A stretch of DNA of 64,000 bases from Pseudomonas migulae NBRC 103157 (GTDB lineage: Bacteria; Pseudomonadota; Gammaproteobacteria; Pseudomonadales; Pseudomonadaceae). The notes below the pieces were generated by a model, which saw nothing but the letters and a program-made list of their open reading frames with translations, did not search any database and was not told the DNA's origin. The translations under genes were made by a program, and so were the position numbers. The DNA is taken from contig NZ_BDAG01000006.1 in the NCBI RefSeq assembly GCF_002091715.1, forward strand, positions 62,001 to 126,000. Reading direction: 5' to 3'. Positions 19,642-28,204 of the stretch are shown in pieces (the first letter of the stretch is position 1; each line of letters begins with the position of its first letter).

Positions 19642-20946
19642 ATGCCTCTGACTCGTAAAGCCTACCGCGCCGCCATCCTGCACAGCATCGCCGACCCCGC
19701 CCAAGTGGGCATCGAAGCCTCATACGAGTATTTCGAAGACGGCTTGCTGGTGGTCGATAACGGCCAGATCAGCGCCCTCGGTCACGCCAGCGAACTGCTG
19801 CCGACCCTGCCCGCCGACATCGAGATCACTCATTATCAGGACGCACTGATCACCCCCGGCTTCATCGACACCCACATCCACCTGCCGCAAACCGGCATGG
19901 TCGGCGCCTACGGCGAGCAGTTGCTGGATTGGCTCAACACTTATACGTTCCCGTGCGAAAGCCAGTTCGCCGACAAGGCTCACGCCGACGAAGTCGCGGG
20001 CATTTTCATCAAGGAACTGCTGCGCAACGGCACCACCACCGCGCTGGTGTTCGGCAGCGTGCACCCGCAATCGGTGAACTCGTTCTTCGAGGCTGCCGAA
20101 CAGCTGGACCTGCGGATGATCGCCGGCAAGGTGATGATGGACCGCAACGCGCCGGACTACCTGACCGATACCGCCGAATCCAGCTACGTCGAAAGCAAGG
20201 CGTTGATCGAGCGCTGGCACGGCAAGGGTCGCCTGCACTATGCCGTCACTCCACGCTTCGCCCCGACCAGCACCCCGGAACAACTGACCCTCGCCGGCCA
20301 GTTGCTGAGCGAGTATCCGGACCTGTACATGCAGACCCACATCAGTGAAAACCTCAAGGAAGTCGAGTGGGTCAAGGCGCTGTTCCCGGAGCGCAAGGGT
20401 TACCTCGACGTTTACGATCACTATCAACTGCTGGGCGAGCGCTCGGTGTTCGCCCACGGCGTGCACCTGTGCGATGACGAATGTGCGCGCCTGGCAGAAA
20501 CCGGCTCGGCGATCGCCTTCTGCCCGACCTCGAACTTCTTCCTCGGCAGCGGCCTGTTCAATTTGCCGATGGCCGAGAAGCACAAGCTGAATGTCGGTTT
20601 GGGCACGGACGTTGGCGGTGGCACCAGTTTCTCGCTGCTGCAAACGTTGAACGAGGCGTACAAGGTCATGCAGATGCAAGGTGCGCGACTGAGCCCGTTC
20701 AAATCGCTGTACCTGGCGACCCTCGGCGGTGCGCGGGCGCTGCGTCTGGAAGACAGGATCGGCACGTTGCTGCCGGGCACTGATGCGGACTTCCTGGTGC
20801 TCGATTACAACGCTACGCCGTTGCTGAGCTATCGCTTGAAGCAGGCGAACAACATTGCCGAGACGTTGTTTGTGTTGATGACGCTGGGGGATGACCGGAC
20901 TGTTCTGCAGACGTATGCGGCGGGGAATCAGGTGCATCAGCGCTAA
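19642..20946 (+). CDS. guaD: guanine deaminase
   Basis: 434 residues of the amidohydrolase superfamily. Metal site motif GFIDTHIHLPQTGM near residue 75, MQTHISENLKEVEW, VFAHGVHLCDDE, and GLGTDVGGGTSFSLL with the catalytic Asp. Converts guanine to xanthine plus ammonia, feeding XdhAB, which explains its place at the end of the operon. ATG at 19642 follows the xdhC stop after 23 bases, and a strong terminator closes the unit. Confidence 0.97.
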   Translation: MPLTRKAYRAAILHSIADPAQVGIEASYEYFEDGLLVVDNGQISALGHASELLPTLPADIEITHYQDALITPGFIDTHIHLPQTGMVGAYGEQLLDWLNTYTFPCESQFADKAHADEVAGIFIKELLRNGTTTALVFGSVHPQSVNSFFEAAEQLDLRMIAGKVMMDRNAPDYLTDTAESSYVESKALIERWHGKGRLHYAVTPRFAPTSTPEQLTLAGQLLSEYPDLYMQTHISENLKEVEWVKALFPERKGYLDVYDHYQLLGERSVFAHGVHLCDDECARLAETGSAIAFCPTSNFFLGSGLFNLPMAEKHKLNVGLGTDVGGGTSFSLLQTLNEAYKVMQMQGARLSPFKSLYLATLGGARALRLEDRIGTLLPGTDADFLVLDYNATPLLSYRLKQANNIAETLFVLMTLGDDRTVLQTYAAGNQVHQR

Positions 20947-20960
20947 GGTTTTTCGGGCGT

Positions 20961-21002
20961 AAAAAAAATCCCCCGCAATCGTTGGTTGCGGGGGATTTTT
21001 TG
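20961..21002. terminator. rho-independent terminator after guaD
   Basis: AATCCCCCGCAA and TTGCGGGGGATT pair around a seven-base loop, with T6 after and A8 before, so it can act in both directions, for guaD and for the GntR gene coming from the right. Confidence 0.93.
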
Positions 21003-21014
21003 TGACCTTGAGAT

Positions 21015-21110
21015 TGCCATCGCGAGCAAGCCCGCTCCCACATTGAATCTATGTCGTACTCGAATATCGTGTTCGCTGGAGATCAAATGTGGGAGCGGGC
21101 TTGCTCGCGA
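21015..21110. repeat. REPIN
   Basis: CCATCGCGAGCAAGCCCGCTCCCACATT and its inverse AATGTGGGAGCGGGCTTGCTCGCGATGG flank a 40-base spacer, between two convergent genes. Confidence 0.93.
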
Positions 21111-21130
21111 TGGGCGCGACTCGGTCTCAA

Positions 21131-21895
21131 TCAGAGTTTGGCGGTCGGCCGCCCTGGCTTCTTGGTCTGCAACAAATGCGAGAACACCGCATGCAAATCA
21201 TCCGACGCACTTTCCTCGTCGAGGTTGAGTTTGCTGTCGATGTGATCCATGTGATGCATCATCAGGTTCACCGCCAATTCACCGTTACGCGCTTCAATGG
21301 CATCGATCAGTTGGGTGTGTTCGTCGTAGGAACAGTGCGAACGGTTGCCGCTTTCATACTGGGCGATGATCAATGAAGTCTGCGAAACCAGGCTGCGCTG
21401 GAAGCTGATCAGCGGTGCATTCTTCGCCGCTTCGGCCAGTTTCAGGTGAAACTCGCCTGACAGACGGATACCGGCACCGCGATCGCCACGGGAGAAGCTG
21501 TCGCGTTCGTCGTTGACCATCTGGCGCAATTCGGCGATTTGCTCGGCAGTGGCGTGTTGCACCGCCAGTTCAGTGATCGCCCGCTCGACCAGACGCCGGG
21601 CGAGGAACACCTGACGCGCTTCTTCGACACTCGGGCTGGCAACCACGGCGCCACGGTTGGGCCGCAGCAGCACGACGCCTTCATGGGCCAGGCGCGACAG
21701 CGCGCGGCGAATGATGGTGCGACTGACCCCGAAAATTTCCCCCAGCGCTTCTTCGCTCAACTTGGTGCCGGGCGCCAGGCGCTGTTCGAGGATGGCCTCG
21801 AAGATATGCGCGTAGACAATATCGTCCTGGGTCCCGCTGCGGCCGGCTTTGCCTGCTCGCGGTTGTTTCTTGAGGGGTTGCAACTGTTCGTTCAT
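21131..21895 (-). CDS. GntR/FCD-family transcriptional regulator
   Basis: 254 residues from ATG 21895 (MNEQLQPLKKQPRAG); the in-frame start at 22051 would add 52 residues with no regulator similarity. Basic N-terminal tail, winged helix (IFEAILEQRLAPGTKLSEE, VSRTIIRRALSRLAHEGVVL), then FCD domain with LARRLVERAITELAV, FHLKLAEAAKN and YDEHTQLIDAIEARN, where conserved Asp/His metal ligands are expected. It lies between guaD and a BenE-type transporter; such regulators are common in purine or aromatic-acid catabolic loci. The inducer is unknown. Confidence 0.9.
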   Translation of the reverse strand: MNEQLQPLKKQPRAGKAGRSGTQDDIVYAHIFEAILEQRLAPGTKLSEEALGEIFGVSRTIIRRALSRLAHEGVVLLRPNRGAVVASPSVEEARQVFLARRLVERAITELAVQHATAEQIAELRQMVNDERDSFSRGDRGAGIRLSGEFHLKLAEAAKNAPLISFQRSLVSQTSLIIAQYESGNRSHCSYDEHTQLIDAIEARNGELAVNLMMHHMDHIDSKLNLDEESASDDLHAVFSHLLQTKKPGRPTAKL

Positions 21896-22241
21896 GGGCA
21901 CTCGAGTCGGGAGAACTGCGGCGAATTGACCGTGACTGTAATACGGCACAGTGGGTCGCTGGCAAGTATCGCGTAAAAAACACCGCGATTGTACACAATG
22001 GATGGTGGCAACACGACTGTACGGCTGTTTGTCGCCTTTGCTGTATTGCAACGATTGCTTACGTTTGAGTTTAGGCTTATCCGCAGAATCCGCAGCGCGA
22101 TCTCCTGTAGGAGCCGGCTTGCTGGCGATGGTGAATCAGTCGACATACATGTAGCTGACCCACCATCGCCAGCAAGCCAGCTCCCACAAGGGTTTTGCGT
22201 CGTTTTGGATGTTTTCGTACGTATTAAGGAACACCGCTGTC
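21896..22241. other. 346-base divergent intergenic region with a REPIN
   Basis: Holds the promoters of the GntR gene and the transporter. ATTGTACACAAT (21988-21999) is a near-palindrome that might be an operator. From 22106 on it is occupied by a REPIN. No gene is seen. Confidence 0.5.
22106..22190. repeat. REPIN
   Basis: TGTAGGAGCCGGCTTGCTGGCGATGGTG and its inverse CACCATCGCCAGCAAGCCAGCTCCCACA enclose a spacer that itself contains short palindromes (CGACATACATGTAGCTG). Confidence 0.9.
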
Positions 22242-23432
22242 ATGAACGACGCAACGCACACGCAACTCCGCCCATTGGCGGACACCTCACCCTCGGCCAT
22301 CGTCGCCGGTTTTATCGCCATGATGACCGGCTACACCAGTTCCCTGGTGCTGATGTTCCAGGCAGGGCAAGCGGCCGGCTTGACCAGCGGGCAGATTTCG
22401 TCGTGGATCTGGGCAATTTCCATCGGCATGGCGGTGTGCTCGATCGGCTTGTCCCTGCGTTATCGCACGCCGATCACCATTGCCTGGTCGACACCCGGCG
22501 CGGCGTTGCTGATCACCAGCCTGGGCGGCGTGAGCTACGGCGAAGCCATTGGCGCCTACATTACCTGTGCGGTGCTGGTGACCGTTTGTGGTTTGACCGG
22601 CAGCTTCGAACGCTTGGTGAAGAAGATTCCGGCGTCATTGGCCGCGGCGTTGCTGGCGGGGATTCTGTTCAAGATCGGCAGCGAAATTTTCGTCGCGGCC
22701 CAGCATCGCACCGCGCTGGTACTGGGAATGTTCTTCACGTACCTGGTGGTCAAGCGCCTGTCGCCCCGCTACGCCGTACTGGCAGCATTGCTCATCGGCA
22801 CAGCGTTGTCAGGGTTCATGGGGCTGCTGGATTTCAGCGGGTTTCACCTGGAAGTGGCCACGCCGGTCTGGACCACGCCGCACTTCTCCCTGGCCGCGAC
22901 CATCAGCATCGGCATTCCGCTGTTCGTCGTGGCGATGACCTCGCAGAACATGCCGGGCATCGCCGTGCTGCGTGCCGACGGTTACACGGTACCGGCCTCG
23001 CCGCTGATCACCACGACGGGCATCGCCTCTCTGCTGTTGGCGCCATTCGGCTCCCACGGGATCAACCTGGCCGCCATCAGCGCGGCGATCTGCACCGGGC
23101 CGCATGCCCACGAAGACCGCAACAAGCGTTACACGGCCGCCGTGTGGTGCGGGGTTTTCTACGGGATTGCCGGGGTTTTCGGCGCGACGCTGGCGGCGTT
23201 GTTTGCCGCGCTACCGAAAGAACTGGTGCTATCGATTGCGGCGTTGGCGCTGTTCGGTTCGATCATCAATGGCCTGAGCATTGCCATGGCGCAAGTGAAA
23301 GAACGTGAGGCGGCGCTGATCACCTTCATGGTCACGGCGTCGGGGCTGACGCTGTTTTCCATCGGGTCGGCGTTCTGGGGGATTGTGGCGGGTGTGTTGA
23401 CCTTGCTGATCCTGAATTGGCGTAAAGCCTGA
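22242..23432 (+). CDS. BenE-family proton symporter
   Basis: 396 residues from ATG 22242 (MNDATHTQLRPLADT), with AAGGA upstream; the earlier in-frame start at 22209 lacks a ribosome site. Some eleven hydrophobic segments, and BenE signatures (SIVAGFIAMMTGYTSSLVLMF-like start, STPGAALL, TSQNMPGIAVLRADGY, FGSHGINLAAISAAIC). The family is named for benoate/benzoate uptake, but no aromatic-degradation gene is nearby; the context (xdh, guaD, a GntR regulator) suggests a purine- or carboxylate-type substrate. Inner membrane. Confidence 0.88.
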   Translation: MNDATHTQLRPLADTSPSAIVAGFIAMMTGYTSSLVLMFQAGQAAGLTSGQISSWIWAISIGMAVCSIGLSLRYRTPITIAWSTPGAALLITSLGGVSYGEAIGAYITCAVLVTVCGLTGSFERLVKKIPASLAAALLAGILFKIGSEIFVAAQHRTALVLGMFFTYLVVKRLSPRYAVLAALLIGTALSGFMGLLDFSGFHLEVATPVWTTPHFSLAATISIGIPLFVVAMTSQNMPGIAVLRADGYTVPASPLITTTGIASLLLAPFGSHGINLAAISAAICTGPHAHEDRNKRYTAAVWCGVFYGIAGVFGATLAALFAALPKELVLSIAALALFGSIINGLSIAMAQVKEREAALITFMVTASGLTLFSIGSAFWGIVAGVLTLLILNWRKA

Positions 23433-23480
23433 AGATCAAAAGATCTTCACCAAAAAAAACGGCGACCCTCGGGTCGCCGC
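23431..23480 (-). terminator. terminator hairpins between BenE gene and yggL
   Basis: GGCGACCC-TC-GGGTCGCC (23461-23478) with an eight-T run on the minus strand ends yggL transcription. A second hairpin, GAAGATC-AAAA-GATCTTC (23431-23448), begins right after the transporter stop codon and may serve the plus strand. Confidence 0.85.
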
Positions 23481-23493
23481 TTCTTTTATGACA

Positions 23494-23838
23494 TCAAGCT
23501 ACCGGATTGATCGGCTTTTCCGGGTACCAGACGTCGATCAGCGGGCTGACGGTGGCTTCAGTCAGTTCGCTGCGGCCTTTGAGCCAGGCTTCAACAGCAG
23601 CGCGCTGCTCTTCGGACACCGAGCCACGCTTCTGCAGGCAAACCAGACCGAAGTCGTCGCCGCCAACATAGCCCAGACCGTTGGCTTCCATGGCTTCTTT
23701 CAGGAACGCGTCGAGGAAAGCATCAATGGCTTCATCAGCCAAATCTTCTTTGAAATCCAGGTTCAGTTCGAAACCCAGCTCTTGAAATTCATCGACGCAC
23801 AGTTTTTTGCGCAGACGCTGGGAACGGTTAGTCGCCAT
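23494..23838 (-). CDS. yggL: YggL-family 50S-associated protein (DUF469)
   Basis: 114 residues from ATG 23838 (MATNRSQRLRKKLCVDEFQELG); the longer in-frame start at 24030 would add 64 residues outside the family. Basic N terminus, then acidic LNLDFKEDLADEAIDAFLDAFL and a C-terminal WLKGR...SPLIDVWYPEK. Matches the small DUF469 proteins, reported to associate with the large ribosomal subunit. Transcribed alone, divergent from dacB. Confidence 0.9.
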   Translation of the reverse strand: MATNRSQRLRKKLCVDEFQELGFELNLDFKEDLADEAIDAFLDAFLKEAMEANGLGYVGGDDFGLVCLQKRGSVSEEQRAAVEAWLKGRSELTEATVSPLIDVWYPEKPINPVA

Positions 23839-24071
23839 TGGAACAATCCTCATAAGTAATAACGGGCGCCACTTTAGCAGTTTAAGCCGCCAATTGCCCG
23901 ATTCTCTGGGCCCAACCCGTAACCGTCGGTAAAAAAATAGCGGATTAGGTGACCGGGGCACGGCACAAGCCGCTACACCTTGGGGCATAATGCCGACACT
24001 TTCATGACCACTGAGGGAATTTATCTTCATGCCCTCGTCTTTTTCCCCTCGGCTGTAGGGTTTTATTTCAC

Positions 24072-25532
24072 ATGATCAAATCTTTGCGTCCACTGTTGCT
24101 GGCCAGTCTTCTTATCCCCCTGGCCCTCCCCGTTTCCGCCGCCACCATCAACACCGGGCTGTCGCCCAACGTCGAAAAGGCCCTGAAGGCCAGCAAGTTG
24201 CAAGACAACGCCCTGTCGCTGGTGATGATCCCGCTCAACGGTCCTGGCACGCCGACCATTTTCAACGCTGACGTCTCGGTCAACCCGGCCTCGACCATGA
24301 AACTCGTCACCACTTACGCCGCGCTGGAAATGCTCGGCCCGAACCACCAGTGGAAAACCGAGTTCTACACCGACGGCACGCTCAGCGGCGGCATTCTCAA
24401 CGGCAACCTCTACCTCAAGGGTGGCGGCGACCCGAAACTGAACATGGAAAAACTCTGGCTGCTGATGCGCGACCTGCGCGCCAACGGCGTGACCCAAGTC
24501 ACCGGCGACCTGGTGCTGGACCGTGGTTTCTTCGTGCAACCGCAATTGCCCGAGTTCAACGATGACGGCAATGACGAGAACAAACCGTTCCTGGTCAAAC
24601 CCGATTCGCTGCTGGTCAACCTCAAGGCCTTGCGCTTCGTGGCGCGCAACGACAACGGTCGGGTGCTGATTTCGGTCGAGCCGCCAATCTCCAGCATCCG
24701 CATCGAAAACCAGGTCAAGGCCGTCAACTCCAAGCAATGCACGGGTGGCGTGCGTTACAACCCGGTAACCCAGGCCGATGGCACCGTGAACGTGACCGTC
24801 GGCGGTCAGTTGGGCGATGGCTGCAGTTCCCAGACTTACCTGTCGCTGCTCGACCATGCGACTTATACCGCTGGCGCGGTCCGGGCAATCTGGAAAGAGC
24901 TGGGTGGCAGCATTCAGGGCAAGGACGTTCTGGCACCGACGCCAAAAGACGCCAAGGTGCTGGCTCGCGCCTTCTCGCCGGACCTGGCGGAAATCATCCG
25001 CGACATCAACAAATACAGTAACAACACCATGGCTCAGCAGTTGTTCCTGAGCCTGGGCCAGAAATTCCGCACCGACGCCGACGGCGACGACGCCAAAGCG
25101 GCCCAGCGCGTGGTGCGTCAGTGGCTGGCGAAAAAAGGCATCACCGCGCCGCACCTGGTAATGGAGAACGGTTCAGGCCTGTCCCGTGCAGAACGCGTCA
25201 GCGCGCGTGAAATGGCCGCGATGCTGCAAGCCGCCTGGCACAGCCCGTACGCCGCCGAGTTCATCAGCTCGATGCCGATTGCCGGCACCGACGGCACCAT
25301 GCGCAAACGCCTGAAGACTACGGCGATGCGCGGTGAAGCCCACGTCAAGACCGGCACCCTGAACACCGTGCGCGCGATCTCCGGCTTCAGCCGTGACGTC
25401 AATGGCAACACCTGGGCGGTGGTGGCGATCCTCAACGACAAGGCGCCGTTTGGTGCGTCATCGGTGCTGGATCAGGTGCTGCTGGACTTGTATCGCCAGC
25501 CGAAACAGCCTGATACGGCTTCGGTGTTGTAA
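24072..25532 (+). CDS. dacB: D-alanyl-D-alanine carboxypeptidase/endopeptidase (PBP4)
   Basis: 486 residues with a Sec signal peptide (MIKSLRPLLLASLLIPLALPVSA, cleavage after about residue 23). Penicillin-binding triad: SxxK as STMKLVTTYAALE near residue 76, SxN as YSNNTMAQQ near 315, and KTG as HVKTGTLNTVRAISGF near 428. Length and the insert between the first two motifs match class C PBP4/DacB. Periplasmic trimming of peptidoglycan peptide crosslinks; PBP4 loss influences AmpC induction in pseudomonads (family knowledge). A REPIN follows the stop. Confidence 0.96.
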   Translation: MIKSLRPLLLASLLIPLALPVSAATINTGLSPNVEKALKASKLQDNALSLVMIPLNGPGTPTIFNADVSVNPASTMKLVTTYAALEMLGPNHQWKTEFYTDGTLSGGILNGNLYLKGGGDPKLNMEKLWLLMRDLRANGVTQVTGDLVLDRGFFVQPQLPEFNDDGNDENKPFLVKPDSLLVNLKALRFVARNDNGRVLISVEPPISSIRIENQVKAVNSKQCTGGVRYNPVTQADGTVNVTVGGQLGDGCSSQTYLSLLDHATYTAGAVRAIWKELGGSIQGKDVLAPTPKDAKVLARAFSPDLAEIIRDINKYSNNTMAQQLFLSLGQKFRTDADGDDAKAAQRVVRQWLAKKGITAPHLVMENGSGLSRAERVSAREMAAMLQAAWHSPYAAEFISSMPIAGTDGTMRKRLKTTAMRGEAHVKTGTLNTVRAISGFSRDVNGNTWAVVAILNDKAPFGASSVLDQVLLDLYRQPKQPDTASVL

Positions 25533-25559
25533 ACGATCGTCCAGACACAGGAGATCCAA

Positions 25560-25649
25560 TGTGGGAGCGGGCTTGCTCGCGATAGCGGTGTATCAGTCGA
25601 CACTTGTATTGACTGATACACCGCTATCGCGAGCAAGCCCGCTCCCACT
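25560..25649. repeat. REPIN with long near-perfect palindrome
   Basis: TGTGGGAGCGGGCTTGCTCGCGATAGCGGTGTATCAGT... is mirrored almost base for base around 25600, giving arms of more than 35 bases. It lies between convergent genes. Confidence 0.95.
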
Positions 25650-25666
25650 GGGGTCCGCATGCAGCC

Positions 25667-28057
25667 CTAATTCATCTCGCCCTGAACCCGATCCCGTCCC
25701 GCCTGTTTCGCCGCATAAACCCCCGAGTCCGCCCGCAGCAGCAGCGCATCCGCGCCCTCACCCACGCGCCAACTGGCGATCCCGAAACTCGCAGTGACGA
25801 TCCCGACATCGTCGATCGGCGAACTGCGCAAGCCTTGCCACAACTCCAGCGCCAACCCATACGCCTGCTCGCTGTCGATATCCGGGCAAAGCACCATGAA
25901 TTCCTCGCCGCCCAGGCGACAGAACACGTCGGTGCGCCGCAGTCGATGGCCGATACGCTCGCACACCGCTTGCAACACCCGATCGCCCACCGCATGACCG
26001 TGCTGGTCATTGATGCGTTTGAAGTGGTCGATGTCGAGCATGATCACCGACAACTCGCCGCCACCGCGCTCGACACGAGCCATTTCGGTGGTCAGGCGCT
26101 CCTGGAAATAGCGACGGTTGTGGATCCCGGTCAGTGAGTCGGTAATCGACAGCGCCCGCAGCTCTTCTTCCACCCGCTTCAAGTCAGAGATATCCGAGAC
26201 ATAGCCATGCCAGAGCACCCCGCCACCGGGCAGTTCTTCCGGGGTCGCTTCACCCCGGACCCAGCGCAAGCCACGTACCGGCAGCACCACGCGGTATTCC
26301 TCGCGCCACGGGCTAAGCGTGTCCGCCGACGCGCGGATGGAGGCGCGAACCCGGGTAGTGTCCTGGGGATGAATCCGGGTGAAAATCGCTTCAGCGTTGA
26401 GCAGCATGACGTCCGGTTCGAGCTCATAGATATCGCGGATGCCATCGCTGGCATAGATCACGCTGAAGCGTCCGTCGAATTCCATCTTGAACTGGTAAAT
26501 CCCGCCGGGCACATGGGCGCTGAGTTTCTTCAACAGCAAATCCCGTGCGGCGAGCGCCTCATACACCCGCTTGCGCTCGGTGACGTCGATGCAGATTGCC
26601 AGGTGCCCGACCCACAGCCCTTGCTCGTCGAGCACCGGAGTCGCCAGCATATTCACCGTCAAATGGCTGCCGTCGCCGCGAATCAGGGTCCACTCTCGCG
26701 CTTCGTGACCGCCCTCCTCGCCGCCCTCGACCAGCATCGCCTGGCAGGTCGGAATCGGCTTGCCGTAGCGCGCGCTCAATTCCGCCGAGCGCGCCGCCAG
26801 CTCCCGGGGCAGGTGCAGGTTTTCCAGGGTCATGTGGCCCACCACGTCCAGGCTGGAATAGCCGAGCATCTGCTCCGCTCCGGCGTTGAACGTGCTGATG
26901 ACGCCGCGCAGGTCGGTGGCGATGATCGCCACCTGAGTGGCGGCGTTCAGCACGCCACGCAACTGACCATGGGTACCGCGCAGTTCCTGCTCTCGGGCGC
27001 GCAACTCCTGGGTTCGCTGCTCGACCATTCTCAACGCCCGTTGACGTTGACTGACCAGCACATAAAGCAGTGCGCTGAGCAGCAGACTGAGCATGCCACC
27101 CAGCACCACCACGCTGGTGACCGAAGAATGGTTGGCTTGCAGGAAGGCTTCGCTGGGCTGGATATCCACTTGATAATCGTGATCGGCAAGCCGCAGCAAC
27201 CGGGTCGCGGACAACTCACTGACGGCAGGCCCATTGGGCGATTCATAGAGCACTTCGTGCTGATCGTCGATGGACAGGTCGAGGATGCGCACCGACAGGT
27301 AATCGCGACCCACCTCCGGCAACCCGTCGGCCAGCAATTGACGCATGCTGATCACCGCCATCACGTAACCGTAGGGTTTGGTCGCCGGACTGTTGCGGGA
27401 CAGGACCGGCGCAACCAGCAGCACACCCCGGGCATAGGCCGGCTCGATACTGACCAGGTGCATCGGCTGCGACACCGCCATGCGGGCATTCTGGTCCGCC
27501 CGCTCGAGGGTGGAACGGCGCAGGGGTTGCGCCAGCAAGTCGTAACCCAACGGCGCGCCGAGCCGGCTTTGCGTCTGGCTGTACAGCACCACCACGTATT
27601 CATCCCGTTCGGCCGCCAGTTGCAGTTGGCCTTCGGCGTTGAGCTCACGAACGCTGAAATCGGATAAACCTTCCTCTCGCACCTGGCGCTCAAATTCCGC
27701 GCGCTCGGCACCGCTGACCCGCCGGGCAAACGAATACGCCTGGGTTCGGTGCAGCAGAGGTTGGGTGTAACCGTTGAATTCCTCGCGGTCGACCGCATCG
27801 GAATTGGTGAAGAACCGGCGCAGGCCGTCGAGGCGCTGCTCCTGATCCTCAAAACGCTCTTCGATACGGCTGTAACGTTCGCTGGCCATCAGCTGGAAAC
27901 GTTGCCGCAATTGCTGGTGAAACAGATTCAGGGTCGACCAGGCCAACAGCCCCGTGAGCACTCCGCCGATGAACAATACCAGCAGCGCGACCAGCCAGGC
28001 CGAAACATCTTCACTGATAAAACCCAGGATCTTGGGGCGCACGGCGTACAACGACAT
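25667..28057 (-). CDS. membrane diguanylate cyclase with CHASE and PAS domains
   Basis: 796 residues. First membrane helix at about 19-42 (WLVALLVLFIGGVLTGLLAWSTL), periplasmic CHASE-type sensor to about 310, second helix near 318-338 (SVVVLGGMLSLLLSALLYVLV), short coiled coil, two PAS/PAC units, and a C-terminal GGDEF domain with GGEEF at 716-720. RRTD sits five residues before it, an intact inhibitory I-site, so an active, product-inhibited cyclase is expected. Makes cyclic-di-GMP in response to a periplasmic ligand, unidentified. Confidence 0.93.
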   Translation of the reverse strand: MSLYAVRPKILGFISEDVSAWLVALLVLFIGGVLTGLLAWSTLNLFHQQLRQRFQLMASERYSRIEERFEDQEQRLDGLRRFFTNSDAVDREEFNGYTQPLLHRTQAYSFARRVSGAERAEFERQVREEGLSDFSVRELNAEGQLQLAAERDEYVVVLYSQTQSRLGAPLGYDLLAQPLRRSTLERADQNARMAVSQPMHLVSIEPAYARGVLLVAPVLSRNSPATKPYGYVMAVISMRQLLADGLPEVGRDYLSVRILDLSIDDQHEVLYESPNGPAVSELSATRLLRLADHDYQVDIQPSEAFLQANHSSVTSVVVLGGMLSLLLSALLYVLVSQRQRALRMVEQRTQELRAREQELRGTHGQLRGVLNAATQVAIIATDLRGVISTFNAGAEQMLGYSSLDVVGHMTLENLHLPRELAARSAELSARYGKPIPTCQAMLVEGGEEGGHEAREWTLIRGDGSHLTVNMLATPVLDEQGLWVGHLAICIDVTERKRVYEALAARDLLLKKLSAHVPGGIYQFKMEFDGRFSVIYASDGIRDIYELEPDVMLLNAEAIFTRIHPQDTTRVRASIRASADTLSPWREEYRVVLPVRGLRWVRGEATPEELPGGGVLWHGYVSDISDLKRVEEELRALSITDSLTGIHNRRYFQERLTTEMARVERGGGELSVIMLDIDHFKRINDQHGHAVGDRVLQAVCERIGHRLRRTDVFCRLGGEEFMVLCPDIDSEQAYGLALELWQGLRSSPIDDVGIVTASFGIASWRVGEGADALLLRADSGVYAAKQAGRDRVQGEMN

Positions 28058-28152
28058 AGAGGCAACTCAAAACGCCAGGTGCCGGAAAAGCCCATTGGCC
28101 GTGCGTTGAGTTATAGCTATTAGCCATCAATTTGACCAGCACTGAAAGAAGT

Positions 28153-28191
28153 CTGTAGGAGCAGCCGGTCGACGTTCGATTGCTCCTACAG
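28153..28191. repeat. REP-type hairpin
   Basis: CTGTAGGAGCA and TTGCTCCTACAG close a 15-base loop between rlmL and the downstream cyclase gene. It resembles a degenerated REPIN and may reduce read-through. Confidence 0.75.
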
Positions 28192-28204
28192 TAAATCTAC
28201 TGTG

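Noticed and set aside
21988..21999. ATTGTACACAAT as a defined FCD-type operator
   Set aside because: It does not fit the usual GT-N-AC spacing and occurs once; too weak to call as a site.
25560..25649. long palindrome as an insertion sequence end or CRISPR unit
   Set aside because: It is one of many REPIN copies in the window; no transposase, no array of regularly spaced repeats.
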